A stretch of DNA of 64,000 bases. Source: a virus. The stretch's first letter is position 1. Every line of letters begins with the position of its first letter. The notes under the pieces were generated by a model. The model made no database searches. It saw only the letters and a program-made list of their open reading frames with translations, and was not told the origin of the DNA. The DNA lies in IMG/VR virus record IMGVR_UViG_3300050821_005814, positions 42,806 to 106,805 of that record; one strand, 5' to 3'. Both the position numbers and the translations under genes were made by a program. Shown one piece after another: positions 39,435 through 48,833 of the stretch.

Positions 39435-41335
39435 TGATTCAGCTACTAAGCATTACGCTGAGCGGCTTCAAGAGCTTTCGCAATGAGACGACTGTTCACT
39501 TCCCAAAAACAGCCGGCTTCCGCTTGGTCAGTGGGATTAACGAAACGAATGCGCGACTGGGCGCAAATGGTGCAGGTAAGAGCAGTCTTTTTACCGATGC
39601 TGTCCATTGGTGCCTGTATGGCACATCGATTCGCGGTAAGCGTACGTCAGACCTTGTGTCATGGGGACTCAAGAAAGCGCGCATCGAGACAAGCTGGCTT
39701 GTCGATGGTAAGCTCATGCACGTCTGCCGCATGGGACCGCCTGAACGGCTGACGATCAATGACGAGCCAGTCGAGCAAGCGAATGTCGACGCAATCTTTC
39801 TCCCCGCTGCTAGCTTCCGCCAGGCAATCATCTATGGCCAGACAGTCCCGCTATTCTATGACATGCCGGTCCCACAGCGCGGCATATTGCTGGACGAGGT
39901 CTTGCAGCTTGAGCGCTGGCTGGAGCTGTCTGCACTTGCTGCTAAGAAGGCGCGAGCACTGGAGAATGAAGAAGCAGAGGCTGATCGCGCCATTGCACGG
40001 CTTGAGGGTAAGCTTGATGCGCTGGAAGACGAGGCGCAGCTCCAGGAAGCATTCGATACCTGGGAAGCTGATCATGCGAAGGTTGTCAAGAATGCAATAG
40101 CAGCGCTTGCTGCTAGCGAAGCAAAGCACGATGAAGCGCAGAAGCTGCACAAGCGCCTGCATGCCGCCTATCGCAAAACAAGTGACGTTGCCCCTATCAT
40201 AAAGACCGACGCCATCGAGGACCGCATCCTTGATGCGCGCGTCGCAGTCGGCAAAGCGCAAGAAGCGGCAGACAATGCAGAGCAGCTCGGCGAGTTCTTC
40301 CTGCATCATCGCAACTGCCCGACGTGTGAACAAGAGATTTCGACGACCTTCGCTGACCGCCAGCGCATTAACTATGATGCAGTGCGAGGCGAGGCTCGTG
40401 CGCGCATGGTGACGCTGAATGCGCAGATCACTGCGGACCGCGAGAAGCTTGACGAGATTCGCGTTGGCCGTGCGGCAGCAGAGAAGGCAAACACTGAAGC
40501 ACGCATCAAGCTCGCATCTGCAGCAACGGCTGTCGATCATCTCCTTAGCGTTGTTGAGCAGGATGAACATACTGCGAATGCGCTGATGAAGGAGAGCAAT
40601 CCTTGGGGCACGCGTCTCGATAAGGTGCAGCAGGAACGGCGCGAAACGAAGGAAGCGCTGCGCAAGGCTAACAATGCGTTCCTGCGTTTGCAGTCAGAGC
40701 GCGAACTTATGGAGTACTGGAAGGATGGCTTCAAGCGTGTGCGGCTATTCCAAATCAAGCGCACTCTGGACTTTCTACAACTTGAGGTCGCCAACGCGGC
40801 TAGCGCTTTGGGCTTACTTGGCTGGACCATCGCCTTCTCAACAGAGATCGAGACTAAAAGCGGAAGCATGCGGCCGGGGATTCACATTGAGATTGGAGCC
40901 CCTGAGTCAGCCGCAGGACGCGAATGGTCGCCAGGGGAATTGCAGCGCGTCCGACTAGCTGTGTCGCTCGGTCTCAGCGCCATGATCCAGCGCATGTCGG
41001 GTATAAGCTATGCAATGGAGGTGTTTGATGAGCCGACGAATTGGCTTGCATCAGAGGGTATCGAAGACCTGCTATCGTGCTTGGCGCGCCGCGCTGAGAC
41101 AACCAACAAAAGCGTCTGGCTGATTGACCATCGCGCATTGCAATTCGCTGGGTTTGATCAGGTCTGGACGATTGTGAAGGATGAGGACGGATCGCATGTC
41201 AAAGGAGCTGCCAACGGGGTTCTCGGAGGCATTGCGCGAGCTGAATCACGCAGCCGGGTTGCTAGCAAGCGCATCAACACGGATGACGTCTTGGGCAGTA
41301 GGCGAGGGGTGCGCAAACGGGAGAAGCTCTCCTAA
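39434..41335 (+). CDS. SbcC/Rad50/gp46-like recombination ATPase
   Basis: The 633-residue product has LSGFKSFRNETTVHFP, Walker A LGANGAGKSSLFTDAV near 46-61, long coiled coils, and a zinc hook CPTCEQ near 296-301. At the C-terminus are the signature REWSPGELQRVRLAVSLGLS, then EVFDEPTNWLASEG (Walker B/D-loop) and SVWLIDHRALQF. It pairs with the SbcD-like protein encoded upstream in DNA end resection. Its start overlaps the upstream stop. Confidence 0.9.
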   Translation: MIQLLSITLSGFKSFRNETTVHFPKTAGFRLVSGINETNARLGANGAGKSSLFTDAVHWCLYGTSIRGKRTSDLVSWGLKKARIETSWLVDGKLMHVCRMGPPERLTINDEPVEQANVDAIFLPAASFRQAIIYGQTVPLFYDMPVPQRGILLDEVLQLERWLELSALAAKKARALENEEAEADRAIARLEGKLDALEDEAQLQEAFDTWEADHAKVVKNAIAALAASEAKHDEAQKLHKRLHAAYRKTSDVAPIIKTDAIEDRILDARVAVGKAQEAADNAEQLGEFFLHHRNCPTCEQEISTTFADRQRINYDAVRGEARARMVTLNAQITADREKLDEIRVGRAAAEKANTEARIKLASAATAVDHLLSVVEQDEHTANALMKESNPWGTRLDKVQQERRETKEALRKANNAFLRLQSERELMEYWKDGFKRVRLFQIKRTLDFLQLEVANAASALGLLGWTIAFSTEIETKSGSMRPGIHIEIGAPESAAGREWSPGELQRVRLAVSLGLSAMIQRMSGISYAMEVFDEPTNWLASEGIEDLLSCLARRAETTNKSVWLIDHRALQFAGFDQVWTIVKDEDGSHVKGAANGVLGGIARAESRSRVASKRINTDDVLGSRRGVRKREKLS

Positions 41336-41438
41336 CTTGACGGAGCTAGCTTATCAATGCGCACTAGACGCAATCGAAATTCTTGCAGCATTTAGGAGCA
41401 CTCTAAATGACCGAGGTACTAGCCACCCGCTACCATGA
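41196..41438 (+). CDS. Hypothetical 80-residue protein overlapping sbcC end
   Basis: ATG 41196 follows GAGGACG within the end of the SbcC-like gene, and the frame runs into the start of queD. The product (MSKELPTGFSEALRELNHAA) is helical. The 140-base overlap on one side and 32 on the other makes it less certain than its neighbours. Confidence 0.4.
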   Translation: MSKELPTGFSEALRELNHAAGLLASASTRMTSWAVGEGCANGRSSPNLTELAYQCALDAIEILAAFRSTLNDRGTSHPLP

Positions 41439-41865
41439 CCTGTCGATTGGTCATCGCGTCGTCGGGCACGAGAACAAATGTCGCATGCTGCATGGTCACA
41501 ACCTACGCATCCACTTTGCGTGCGCAGCCGAGGAGCTTGATGGCGTTGGACGCGTCATTGACTTCAGCGACATCAACAAGCGCCTCTGCATGTGGCTCGA
41601 GGACAACTGGGATCACAAGATGCTGCTATGGGAATCCGATCCCCTCCTTCACGACCTGCGCTATCGAAGGCATGCTTTCTCGGCTGAGGTGTTGGACATA
41701 ATAGACATGTCAATAGTCCCAGTACCGTTCAACCCGACGTCTGAGTTGATTGCGCTGCATCTCCTGCACTTTATCGGCCCCAAGCAATTGCAGGGGACTG
41801 GTGTGCGCTTGGTCAGCGTGCAGGTCGATGAGACGCGGAAGTGCTTTGCCATCGCGCAGGAGTGA
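41407..41865 (+). CDS. queD: 6-carboxytetrahydropterin synthase, QueD
   Basis: The 152-residue product has GHRVVGHENKCRMLHGHN with H16, C25, H29 and H31 (zinc site and catalytic Cys), VIDFSDINK, WDHKMLLWESDPL, FNPTSELIALHL and ETRKCFAI. It converts dihydroneopterin triphosphate from FolE to carboxytetrahydropterin. queE follows four bases later. It is part of the preQ0 pathway but 23 kb from folE. Confidence 0.9.
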   Translation: MTEVLATRYHDLSIGHRVVGHENKCRMLHGHNLRIHFACAAEELDGVGRVIDFSDINKRLCMWLEDNWDHKMLLWESDPLLHDLRYRRHAFSAEVLDIIDMSIVPVPFNPTSELIALHLLHFIGPKQLQGTGVRLVSVQVDETRKCFAIAQE

Positions 41866-41868
41866 GCA

Positions 41869-42699
41869 ATGTTTGGGGGCAATAAGCAGCGGACATACCG
41901 CGACTATGCAATGCTCGACAGCGATATGCTGTTCGTCACAAGCGTATTCTACACCTTGCAGGGTGAGGGACCATTTGCGGGACAACCAGCTGTCTTTGTG
42001 CGGCTGACTGGCTGCCATCTCGCATGCTCCTTCTGCGACACATGGTTTGATAGCGGGCATGTGCAGACGTTTCACGAGATCGAGCAGCGCATTGATACGC
42101 TCGCTGAGCAGGCATGGAAGCATGGTGCGCCGATTTGGGGGAAGCAGGGACTGCTTGTCGTTGTGACAGGCGGCGAGCCTATGCTGCAAGCAAACCTTCC
42201 CCGCTTCCTGCAACGGCTGCAAAACCATCGCTGCCGTACGCAAATCGAAACAGCAGGTAGCTTTTGGCTACAAGATATACCGCATCGCACGCACATTGTT
42301 TGCAGTCCGAAAGTCAACGCAGCCACCAAGCAGTACATGGGCGTGAATACCAAACTGCTCGATCGCATCGACTCCCTCAAGTTCATTGTGTCCGCTACTG
42401 AAGCTGGCTACACTGACATTCCGCATTGGGCAATCAACTGGGCCTATCAAGCATCGCCGACCGGTCATCGGCGCGTCTACGTGTCGCCAATGAACTGCTA
42501 TCTGCGGCCGCCGAAGAAGCTTGATGCAGACGCAAGCATTGAGGCGCGCAGTGAGTACGACGAGCGCATCTCCTTCTGGGAAGAGGGATTGCTCGATCGC
42601 GCTGCCAACCAACGCAATCACGAACATGCTGCTGCGCTCGCGCTCAAGTACGGCGCGATCCTGTCGCTGCAACAGCATCTCTACGCGAACCTGCCGTGA
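41869..42699 (+). CDS. queE: 7-carboxy-7-deazaguanine synthase, QueE
   Basis: The 276-residue product has TLQGEGPFAGQPAVFVRLTG then CHLACSFCDT, with radical SAM cysteines C49, C53 and C56. Further on are VVTGGEPMLQANLPRFL and IETAGSFWL. It rearranges carboxytetrahydropterin to 7-carboxy-7-deazaguanine, the substrate of QueC. The 20-residue N-terminal extension before MLFVTSVF is longer than usual; ATG 41908 or 41923 may be alternative starts. Confidence 0.9.
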   Translation: MFGGNKQRTYRDYAMLDSDMLFVTSVFYTLQGEGPFAGQPAVFVRLTGCHLACSFCDTWFDSGHVQTFHEIEQRIDTLAEQAWKHGAPIWGKQGLLVVVTGGEPMLQANLPRFLQRLQNHRCRTQIETAGSFWLQDIPHRTHIVCSPKVNAATKQYMGVNTKLLDRIDSLKFIVSATEAGYTDIPHWAINWAYQASPTGHRRVYVSPMNCYLRPPKKLDADASIEARSEYDERISFWEEGLLDRAANQRNHEHAAALALKYGAILSLQQHLYANLP

Positions 42700-42702
42700 C
42701 GC

Positions 42703-44133
42703 ATGGACGACACCGATCAAGAGGACGAAATCCTCCTCCCCGTCGAATTGGAGGAATCAGTTCTGACGGGACTTGTCTGGAGCGATGAACTAGCACCGCA
42801 GATCATCATCCGCCTAAAAGCTGAAGACTTCTCATCACGCCAGTACCAGCGTGTCGCACGGCAAGCAATCACGCATCTCGAGCGCTACGGCAAAGCGCCC
42901 GGCGCCCATATGCCCGAACTCCTGTCGCGGGACCTGACGCGCGGCAGTGAAGGGCAACTGCTGCGCATGCTGCTGCAAGGCATGGAGCAGGTCGCACCAA
43001 GACTGCAGTCAAGCTTCGTGCTCGAGCACCTGGACGACTTCCTTGAGACGCGCCAGATCCAGAAGGCAATTGAATTAGCTTCTGACGCCTTGCAGCGCGG
43101 GGAGCTCAAGGTCGCTAGGGAAGCGATTCAGCAGCAACAGAGCATCAAGCAGGAGGGTTCGCCGGGCGTCTATCTGCATGAAGCAGACAAGATGCTGTCC
43201 TTTCTCAACCGATCCGCGGACAGCGGCTTTACGAGCGGCGTTGACACTTTGGACCAATTCGGCGCGACACCAGCCCGCAAGACGATGCTACTGTTCCTTG
43301 CTCCGCCGAAGAAAGGTAAGTCATGGTTCGTCGTCAACTGCGGCAAACGCAACCTCATGCATCGCAAGTCTGTGCTGCACATCACGCTCGAGAATAGCTG
43401 GGAGCTGACAGCGCAGCGCTACGCACAGGCGATCAATGCGATGACATCAGACGCTGATGCGACGATACGCGTGACGCGCTTCAAGAAGGACGACCTGCAA
43501 CGGCTCGCGTCCATTGAGCTTGACTCCATTGAGGCCGAAGCGATCTCACGCGGGAACAAGGAGAAGATAGCGCGCAAGTTGAAGGCGTTCGAGCGGCGCC
43601 CCAAACTGCTGATCAAAGAGTTCCCCATGTCGACGCTGACGGTTGGGCAGTTGACAGCCTACCTGGACTACCTCGAACGCGTCGAGAAGTTTAAGCCTGA
43701 CCTGCTACTCATTGACTCTCCCAACCGTATGGCAATGGATTCACGCAACCTGCGTACAGACCTTGCGCAGATCTTTGCGCGGCTGCACGGCGTGGCATCG
43801 TCCCGCAATATGGCGCTAGTATGCGTGCATCATGGGAACAGGGGGTCAGCGACGGCGAAGACAGTGACGAGCACCATGTCATCTGAGGACTACACGGTCA
43901 TTGGCATTGCTGACCTCATCATCACCTACAGTCAGACATCCCGCGAGAAGACAAAGGGGCTTGCGCGGTTGCTTGTCGATGGTGCGCGTAATGCGCGGGA
44001 CAACTTTTCGGTCATGATCACGCAAGCCTATGACATCGGGCAGTTCTGCCTCGACAGTGTCTACTTTAGCAAGTTCGCGGCTGAAGAGAATTCGCGTATG
44101 ACAGGGGAGAAGGAAGATGACGGAAAAAGCTAA
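42703..44133 (+). CDS. Replicative DNA helicase, DnaB-like
   Basis: The 476-residue product has an N-terminal helical domain (LEESVLTGLVWSDELAPQII...), Walker A LAPPKKGKSWFV near 204-215, HITLENSW, LLLIDSPNRM (Walker B) and a RecA-like core with MALVCVHHGNRG. It should unwind DNA at the fork, working with the primase encoded at 13.4 kb. It starts three bases after queE. Confidence 0.85.
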   Translation: MDDTDQEDEILLPVELEESVLTGLVWSDELAPQIIIRLKAEDFSSRQYQRVARQAITHLERYGKAPGAHMPELLSRDLTRGSEGQLLRMLLQGMEQVAPRLQSSFVLEHLDDFLETRQIQKAIELASDALQRGELKVAREAIQQQQSIKQEGSPGVYLHEADKMLSFLNRSADSGFTSGVDTLDQFGATPARKTMLLFLAPPKKGKSWFVVNCGKRNLMHRKSVLHITLENSWELTAQRYAQAINAMTSDADATIRVTRFKKDDLQRLASIELDSIEAEAISRGNKEKIARKLKAFERRPKLLIKEFPMSTLTVGQLTAYLDYLERVEKFKPDLLLIDSPNRMAMDSRNLRTDLAQIFARLHGVASSRNMALVCVHHGNRGSATAKTVTSTMSSEDYTVIGIADLIITYSQTSREKTKGLARLLVDGARNARDNFSVMITQAYDIGQFCLDSVYFSKFAAEENSRMTGEKEDDGKS

Positions 44134-44503
44134 CTGGCTCTATCGTTGCTACCACTGTGATCAAGTCTTCAAACGCGAGGCAGCAGCCATCCACTTCGGC
44201 ATGCATGAGCTTGACGCGCCTGCATGCAAGCTTGCTGCTGATCTGCCTGGCCTCATAGAGCTACTGCGCAGTAAGGATGCAGAGCTTGCGCAAATGCGGC
44301 GGGAGGACAGTCCAACGCATCGACAGTTCTATGAGCTAGGCTCCCAGTACACGCGCGATGTGACTGCTGCGCAGGAACAAGGTTACAACAAAGCGCTGCG
44401 CGATCTCGAGAACGGCGACCTTGAGAAAGCGCATGCAGCGCGCGTGCTCCCAGGCATCATCAAGGCGCTGACCAGCAATGCCGATCTCCAAGAAAGCGAT
44501 TGA
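44117..44503 (+). CDS. Small protein with C2H2-type zinc finger
   Basis: The 128-residue product has YRCYHCDQVFKREAAAIHFG then MH, a C-x2-C-x12-H-x3-H arrangement. A helical rest follows. It overlaps the helicase genes on both sides. It may bind DNA or RNA; role unknown. Confidence 0.6.
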   Translation: MTEKANWLYRCYHCDQVFKREAAAIHFGMHELDAPACKLAADLPGLIELLRSKDAELAQMRREDSPTHRQFYELGSQYTRDVTAAQEQGYNKALRDLENGDLEKAHAARVLPGIIKALTSNADLQESD

Positions 44504-46157
44504 GGCGTTCCTAACGAAGCCGCTGCCTCATCTGCCCAAATTCAAAGGCGCGGACGAGGCAGCGCTTATGCGCCTGATCTACGACTCGACAGGACAACCC
44601 TACGCACCAATCACAACCCCCCGCAAGCATCAGCTTGATGGCGTTGCATTTGCGCTGTATCAGCGCCGCGCTGTGCTGCAATACGACCCTCGGTTGGGCA
44701 AGACAAAGATGGCGCTCGACTGGGCTATGCACCTGCGCAAAGCCAATCTCTGGCGGGCAGGCAAGAAGGGGCTTGTCATCGCGCATTCGCCTGTCGGGTT
44801 GTCAGTATGGAAGCATGAGATCGCGAAGCACTCCAATCTATCAGCATGCTATGTGCAGAACGATGTGCAAGAGTTCATCGACGCGCTAGCAACGGATGTC
44901 GACCTCATCGTGCTACCTTGGTCTGGCTTGCAGGCAATCTTCTCCGAGAAACGCCTAGCGCAGCGGGGACGACGCGCGGGGAAGCCTAAACTTTACCCCT
45001 TCTATGCAGCGCTGCACATTGCGGCGGAGGAGTTCGGGCTCGTCATTGCGGACGAGATCCACATGTGCAACAACCATATGTCGCTGCGTTTCAAGATCGC
45101 TGCCAAGATCATTGAGGGGTGCCGCTTTCGCTTGGGACTGACTGGCACACCAATCGGCCGCAACAAGCTTGCGATATGGCCGTCCAGCTATCTCCTAGAT
45201 GAAGGAGCAGCGCTCAGCGCAAGCTACCCATTTTTCGAGGCTGCTTTCAGCGCGCGCAAGAAGAACTGGTTCGGGCGGCACAAAGGGCTGTTCAAAAACG
45301 AGAAGACTGGCGTTGAGACCTGGGCCAACTACGACTACGTGTTTGACAATGACAAGCTACCGCTCCTGCAGGCGAAGCTTGCCACCCTAGCGATCAGCTA
45401 CAAGCTGAAGGAGGTACGCGCTGTTGATGTGCGGCCTGATGTCATCGAGCTGACCATGTCGCTTGAACAGGCGGAGGCGTACAACGAGGTCGTGCAGCGT
45501 GCACGCATGATTCACAGCGGAGATGTGCATGAGATTCAGAACTCGTTTGTGCGCTTGCGGCAGATCTCGTCGGGGTTCATACCCTTCACGGACAGCGATG
45601 GTAAGCAGCATATGCGGCAGTTCACGCACCCGTCGAAGGTTGAGTGGCTGTCGGACTTGCTCGAGAAGATAGACCCTGACTTAGCGCTCATCATCTTTCA
45701 TGAGTTCACGGAGTCAGGGGACCGCATATGCGGACTGCTCGAGGCTGCTAAGATCAAGCATGCATGGTTCTACGGCGGCACAAAGGACAAGGACGCGATT
45801 GGCAAGTTTCAGCGCGGCGACATCAACGTGCTTGTCGCTAACACGGCGAAAGGCGGCATGTCAATTGACTTACATCGCGCTGACTACATGTTGTTTTATG
45901 AGAGTCCCGTCAGTCCCATCACACGCACGCAAGCCGAGGCGCGTCCGCTAGCTGAGCAGCGCGGCAAGCGTCCTCTGATTATTGACGACCTCGTCTGTTC
46001 ACCAATCGAACGCAGAGTGCGTGAGCTCGTACGTGAAGGTAAGAACGCGCTCAAAGCATTGACGAGTGCACCGCGCAGTTGGGAGATGCTTGACCTGCAT
46101 GCATTAGGCAAAAAGAAACCCCCAGGCCGTAAAGCCCAGGGGCGCTTGCCGCTTTAG
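44478..46157 (+). CDS. SNF2/DEAD-like helicase
   Basis: The 559-residue product has PRKHQLDGVAFALYQRRAVL then YDPRLGKTKMAL (Walker A), LVIADEIHMCNNHMSLRFK (DEIH box), RLGLTGTPIGR, and in the second half LIIFHEFTESGDRI, INVLVANTAKGGMSIDLHRA and YMLFYESPVSPITRTQAEAR. This is the two-domain SF2 layout of phage SNF2-type remodellers. It may act in DNA repair or replication. Confidence 0.88.
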   Translation: MPISKKAIEAFLTKPLPHLPKFKGADEAALMRLIYDSTGQPYAPITTPRKHQLDGVAFALYQRRAVLQYDPRLGKTKMALDWAMHLRKANLWRAGKKGLVIAHSPVGLSVWKHEIAKHSNLSACYVQNDVQEFIDALATDVDLIVLPWSGLQAIFSEKRLAQRGRRAGKPKLYPFYAALHIAAEEFGLVIADEIHMCNNHMSLRFKIAAKIIEGCRFRLGLTGTPIGRNKLAIWPSSYLLDEGAALSASYPFFEAAFSARKKNWFGRHKGLFKNEKTGVETWANYDYVFDNDKLPLLQAKLATLAISYKLKEVRAVDVRPDVIELTMSLEQAEAYNEVVQRARMIHSGDVHEIQNSFVRLRQISSGFIPFTDSDGKQHMRQFTHPSKVEWLSDLLEKIDPDLALIIFHEFTESGDRICGLLEAAKIKHAWFYGGTKDKDAIGKFQRGDINVLVANTAKGGMSIDLHRADYMLFYESPVSPITRTQAEARPLAEQRGKRPLIIDDLVCSPIERRVRELVREGKNALKALTSAPRSWEMLDLHALGKKKPPGRKAQGRLPL

Positions 46158-46360
46158 CCGTAGATCGCTACCGCTATCTCGTCCGTGAGCAACATCTCTT
46201 CTTGCTGCGCAGAAGCGGGTACGCGCTGCTGAAGCAATGCTAGGACTGCGTTTGCATTGTTGATGTTGCCAACGTCGACCATTGCCTCATATGCAGCAAT
46301 CAACGCGTAGCGTGGCTGATCGTTCTCGTCGCGCGCAGGCGCGAACTCTGCAACTTGCAT
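46154..46360 (-). CDS. Small minus-strand protein, unknown function
   Basis: The only minus-strand gene in the middle of the window. ATG 46360 follows a strong TCAGGAG site. The 68-residue product (MQVAEFAPARDENDQPRYAL) is helical and acidic. It ends four bases inside the helicase gene on the other strand, so the two are convergent. It could be expressed from the non-coding region to its right. Confidence 0.6.
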   Translation of the reverse strand: MQVAEFAPARDENDQPRYALIAAYEAMVDVGNINNANAVLALLQQRVPASAQQEEMLLTDEIAVAIYG

Positions 46361-47304
46361 AGCTGATTCTCCTGACAAAGAGCGGGGACACGACATTGCG
46401 TCCAACAGCATGCTAGCAGTCCCGCAGCAGCGTAGCGTTGCTCATTGCGCATCGCTGAAAAATTGGTCTGTAATAGCTGCCCTAATAGGCATATGCACGG
46501 GCATATGCAGGGAAATTGCGCTGCGCAAAACTGTGGGGGGTTTGGCTAGTTTTAGCTAGCGCAACGCTGCGAGCCAAAAGTGCGCCGTTCCGCCTAGGCG
46601 GAAGCGCAATGACCCCCTACTAACCCCTTGAAATCGTAGTGGGTTTTTATCTAGTAGTCAGATCTGCGCGCAGATAGTATATTTATGTCAATCCCCTAGC
46701 TAAATAACAGCCTAAAGAGGGGGAATGAGGCAGCGCTAGCTGCTCGCGGGGTCCGACCCCCCGCCCCCATTCCCAGCGGTCAACGGACTAGCTAAGCGCT
46801 GCTTAGCTGCTCCCCACCAGGACCCCTTAGCGCAGCGCAGCGCGGGATTGGGGAATGGGTGACGGAGTACCTGACGAGGACCTCTTGCTTCGGTGCGCTG
46901 ACGTCTGCACCAGCAACGGGACCAGCCGGACCGCCGTGACAGACATGAGTCGGCAGCGTGCAGTATCCTAGTAGCTTCTAGGCAACGAAATGCATGCGAC
47001 GGTGCGCATAGCGCAGCGCGAGTCCCCTTAGCTAGCAGCAATGCAGCGGGAGTGGGGTAGCGCTAAGCGCGGGACTACGCGCCTTAGCATAGCAGGACGG
47101 ACCACACGCTCGGTTTGGGACTCATGCTGGGTGCAAACATAAAGTTCTCTCTCATTGTTCTACTGATGAAAGCGTCAATGCTTTTGCATATGCCTCTAGC
47201 GCCGCAGCGCGGGATTAGGCGATATATGCAATTGCATTGACGCTATGCAGCTATAGCACCTTACGCTGCACTGATGATTCCTGGTGCACAATGGGAGAAC
47301 AAAT
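46361..47304. other. Non-coding region, candidate origin or promoter region
   Basis: No frame in this 0.94-kb stretch has a good start and natural composition. It contains direct repeats GGCATATGCA at about 46488 and 46500, a third GCATATGC near 47187, a perfect hairpin AGCTAAGC/GCTTAGCT near 46790-46809, an inverted repeat GGGAATG/CATTCCC around a GCGGGG/CCCCGC hairpin near 46720-46770, a repeated GCAGCGCGGGATT, and -10-like TATATT near 46679. It lies between a minus-strand gene and the start-element array, so both leftward and rightward transcripts should start here. Confidence 0.55.
47246..47304 (+). repeat. Start-associated stem-loop element 1 (degenerate)
   Basis: GCAGC and GCTGC form a short stem, followed by CCTGGTGCACAATGGGAGAAC and ATG 47305. 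The second stem is lost or weak. It is the first element of the array. Confidence 0.55.
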
Positions 47305-47646
47305 ATGCTCAAAGCGAAGCGCGTGACGATCGAACGTGACCATCGCGCTAACGGCTACATTGCTGGCTGGAACGGCCGCGTCCCAGGCGACGATCACCCG
47401 GAGTATTTGGAGGGACACAAGCAAGGCGTTGCAGCAGCGAAAAGAGCAAATGACGTCGAAACGTTCGCTGCGCGTACGAGAAAGCATCATAAGGACGTGC
47501 GTGCTGCTGCTAAAGCGCTACGCGACGCTGCGCCTGACCTTGCTAATGCTTTACGACTCGCAAGGGAATTGGCATGCACAGCTGGCGGCTTGCGGCACGA
47601 CCAAATTGACTCATTGCTCGCGCATATGATTCTATACGGCTACTAA
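47305..47646 (+). CDS. Hypothetical 113-residue accessory protein
   Basis: The product begins MLKAKRVTIERDHRANGYIA and has a helical basic middle (GVAAAKRANDVETFAARTRK). First gene of the accessory array. Function unknown. Confidence 0.6.
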   Translation: MLKAKRVTIERDHRANGYIAGWNGRVPGDDHPEYLEGHKQGVAAAKRANDVETFAARTRKHHKDVRAAAKALRDAAPDLANALRLARELACTAGGLRHDQIDSLLAHMILYGY

Positions 47647-47652
47647 CGCGTA

Positions 47653-47715
47653 CAGATGCAGCGCATTGCGCTGCATTTGCCTGCGCTAGTGCAGGATACA
47701 ATGGGAGAACAAAAT
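47653..47715 (+). repeat. Start-associated stem-loop element 2
   Basis: Stem ATGCAGCGC/GCGCTGCAT with a three-base loop, second stem CCTGC/GCAGG, then CAATGGGAGAAC and ATG 47716. It belongs to the TAACGCGTA subfamily. Confidence 0.8.
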
Positions 47716-48240
47716 ATGGCTTACAAAGCACGGAAGCTTACGCGCGCTGAGATGACTGCAAAGGAGAACGCAGCGCTTGCAGAGGCGGGTATGGCTATTG
47801 ACGCTGCGAACAGCAACCCAGACACGACGAACGTTCAACGCTATCAGCTCGCGTCGCGCATCCTTTGGATCCAAGGGGCGCACAAGTATGTGTTCCCTAG
47901 CCAACTGATGCTTAGTGCTGCGCATGCGGACAAAGCGAAGTACCAAGCCGACTTTGACGTATATGCTCATGCCGAGGGCGTCAAGCATGCGCGGTCTTAT
48001 GCGCTGGGCGGTGCAAATAGGTATCTCGAGAAAATGAAGAAGCATGCCGAGCGATTGATCGAAGACCTCAACCGCTATCAAGTGCAGCTCAACGCAGACA
48101 ACAACGATAACGTCGACCGGTCCGATCGCTTCGGCTGGGCGGTCAATGAGATCGAAAACTTCTGCCGCAACGTTGGCTACAGCGAAGCAACGCGCATTTG
48201 CGCTACGCTTGCAAAGGCTTTTGACCGCAAAGACGACTAA
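47716..48240 (+). CDS. Hypothetical 174-residue accessory protein
   Basis: The product (MAYKARKLTRAEMTAKENAA) is mostly helical, with a charged middle (NRYLEKMKKHAERLIEDLNR). No family recognised. Preceded and followed by the repeated elements. Confidence 0.6.
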   Translation: MAYKARKLTRAEMTAKENAALAEAGMAIDAANSNPDTTNVQRYQLASRILWIQGAHKYVFPSQLMLSAAHADKAKYQADFDVYAHAEGVKHARSYALGGANRYLEKMKKHAERLIEDLNRYQVQLNADNNDNVDRSDRFGWAVNEIENFCRNVGYSEATRICATLAKAFDRKDD

Positions 48241-48245
48241 CGCGT

Positions 48246-48308
48246 ATGGATGCAGCGTTCGCTCACGCTGCATTCACCTGCGCTAGTGCAGGCAATGGGA
48301 GAACTCAA
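48246..48308 (+). repeat. Start-associated stem-loop element 3
   Basis: Stem ATGCAGCG/CGCTGCAT with an eight-base loop, second stem CCTGC/GCAGG, then CAATGGGAGAAC and ATG 48309. Confidence 0.8.
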
Positions 48309-48539
48309 ATGGTTGAAGTTGAAATGATCGGCCGCGCACTCAAGCTTGGCGACAAGCTGAGCAATGGGGCGGTCGTCATGGCATATCGCGACGTAAGCTT
48401 TGATCGGCGCATAGTGCTCGCGCTGTTCCGTCGCACTGAGTATGTCACGTGGCGGCTTGACTATGACAACAACCCCTGGGGCGGACACTACTTCGAGGGC
48501 GACCTCGTCGCCGCTGCCATGGACTTTCTCAGCCGCTGA
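48309..48539 (+). CDS. Hypothetical 76-residue protein
   Basis: The product begins MVEVEMIGRALKLGDKLSNG, a beta-rich start, and ends YFEGDLVAAAMDFLSR. Its cassette also contains the following gene. Function unknown. Confidence 0.55.
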   Translation: MVEVEMIGRALKLGDKLSNGAVVMAYRDVSFDRRIVLALFRRTEYVTWRLDYDNNPWGGHYFEGDLVAAAMDFLSR

Positions 48540-48552
48540 AGGAGTATGCGCT

Positions 48553-48828
48553 ATGGTTGGAACACGCTTTGAAATCACGGATCTCGACCTTGGCGAGGCT
48601 GCTTACTTCGAGCTCGCGTGCAAGACGCATATGCAGCGCAGCACGTTCGGCACAAGGGAAGCGCTCGTCGCGCTGATCGCTATTGCGCAAGGTAAGCAAG
48701 TCTCCGACGCCGTCCGCAACGATGCGATCAATGCCGCTAGTGCGGTCATCGTACAAAAAGGTTGCGAGGAGATGGGTGAGGGGTTGTCCTACCTGACGGA
48801 CAACATCGACGTCATAATTTACGGCTGA
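48553..48828 (+). CDS. Hypothetical 91-residue protein
   Basis: ATG 48553 follows AAGGAG rather than the repeated leader, so it is the second gene of a two-gene cassette. The product (MVGTRFEITDLDLGEAAYFE) is mixed helix and strand. Function unknown. Confidence 0.55.
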   Translation: MVGTRFEITDLDLGEAAYFELACKTHMQRSTFGTREALVALIAIAQGKQVSDAVRNDAINAASAVIVQKGCEEMGEGLSYLTDNIDVIIYG

Positions 48829-48833
48829 CCCTG

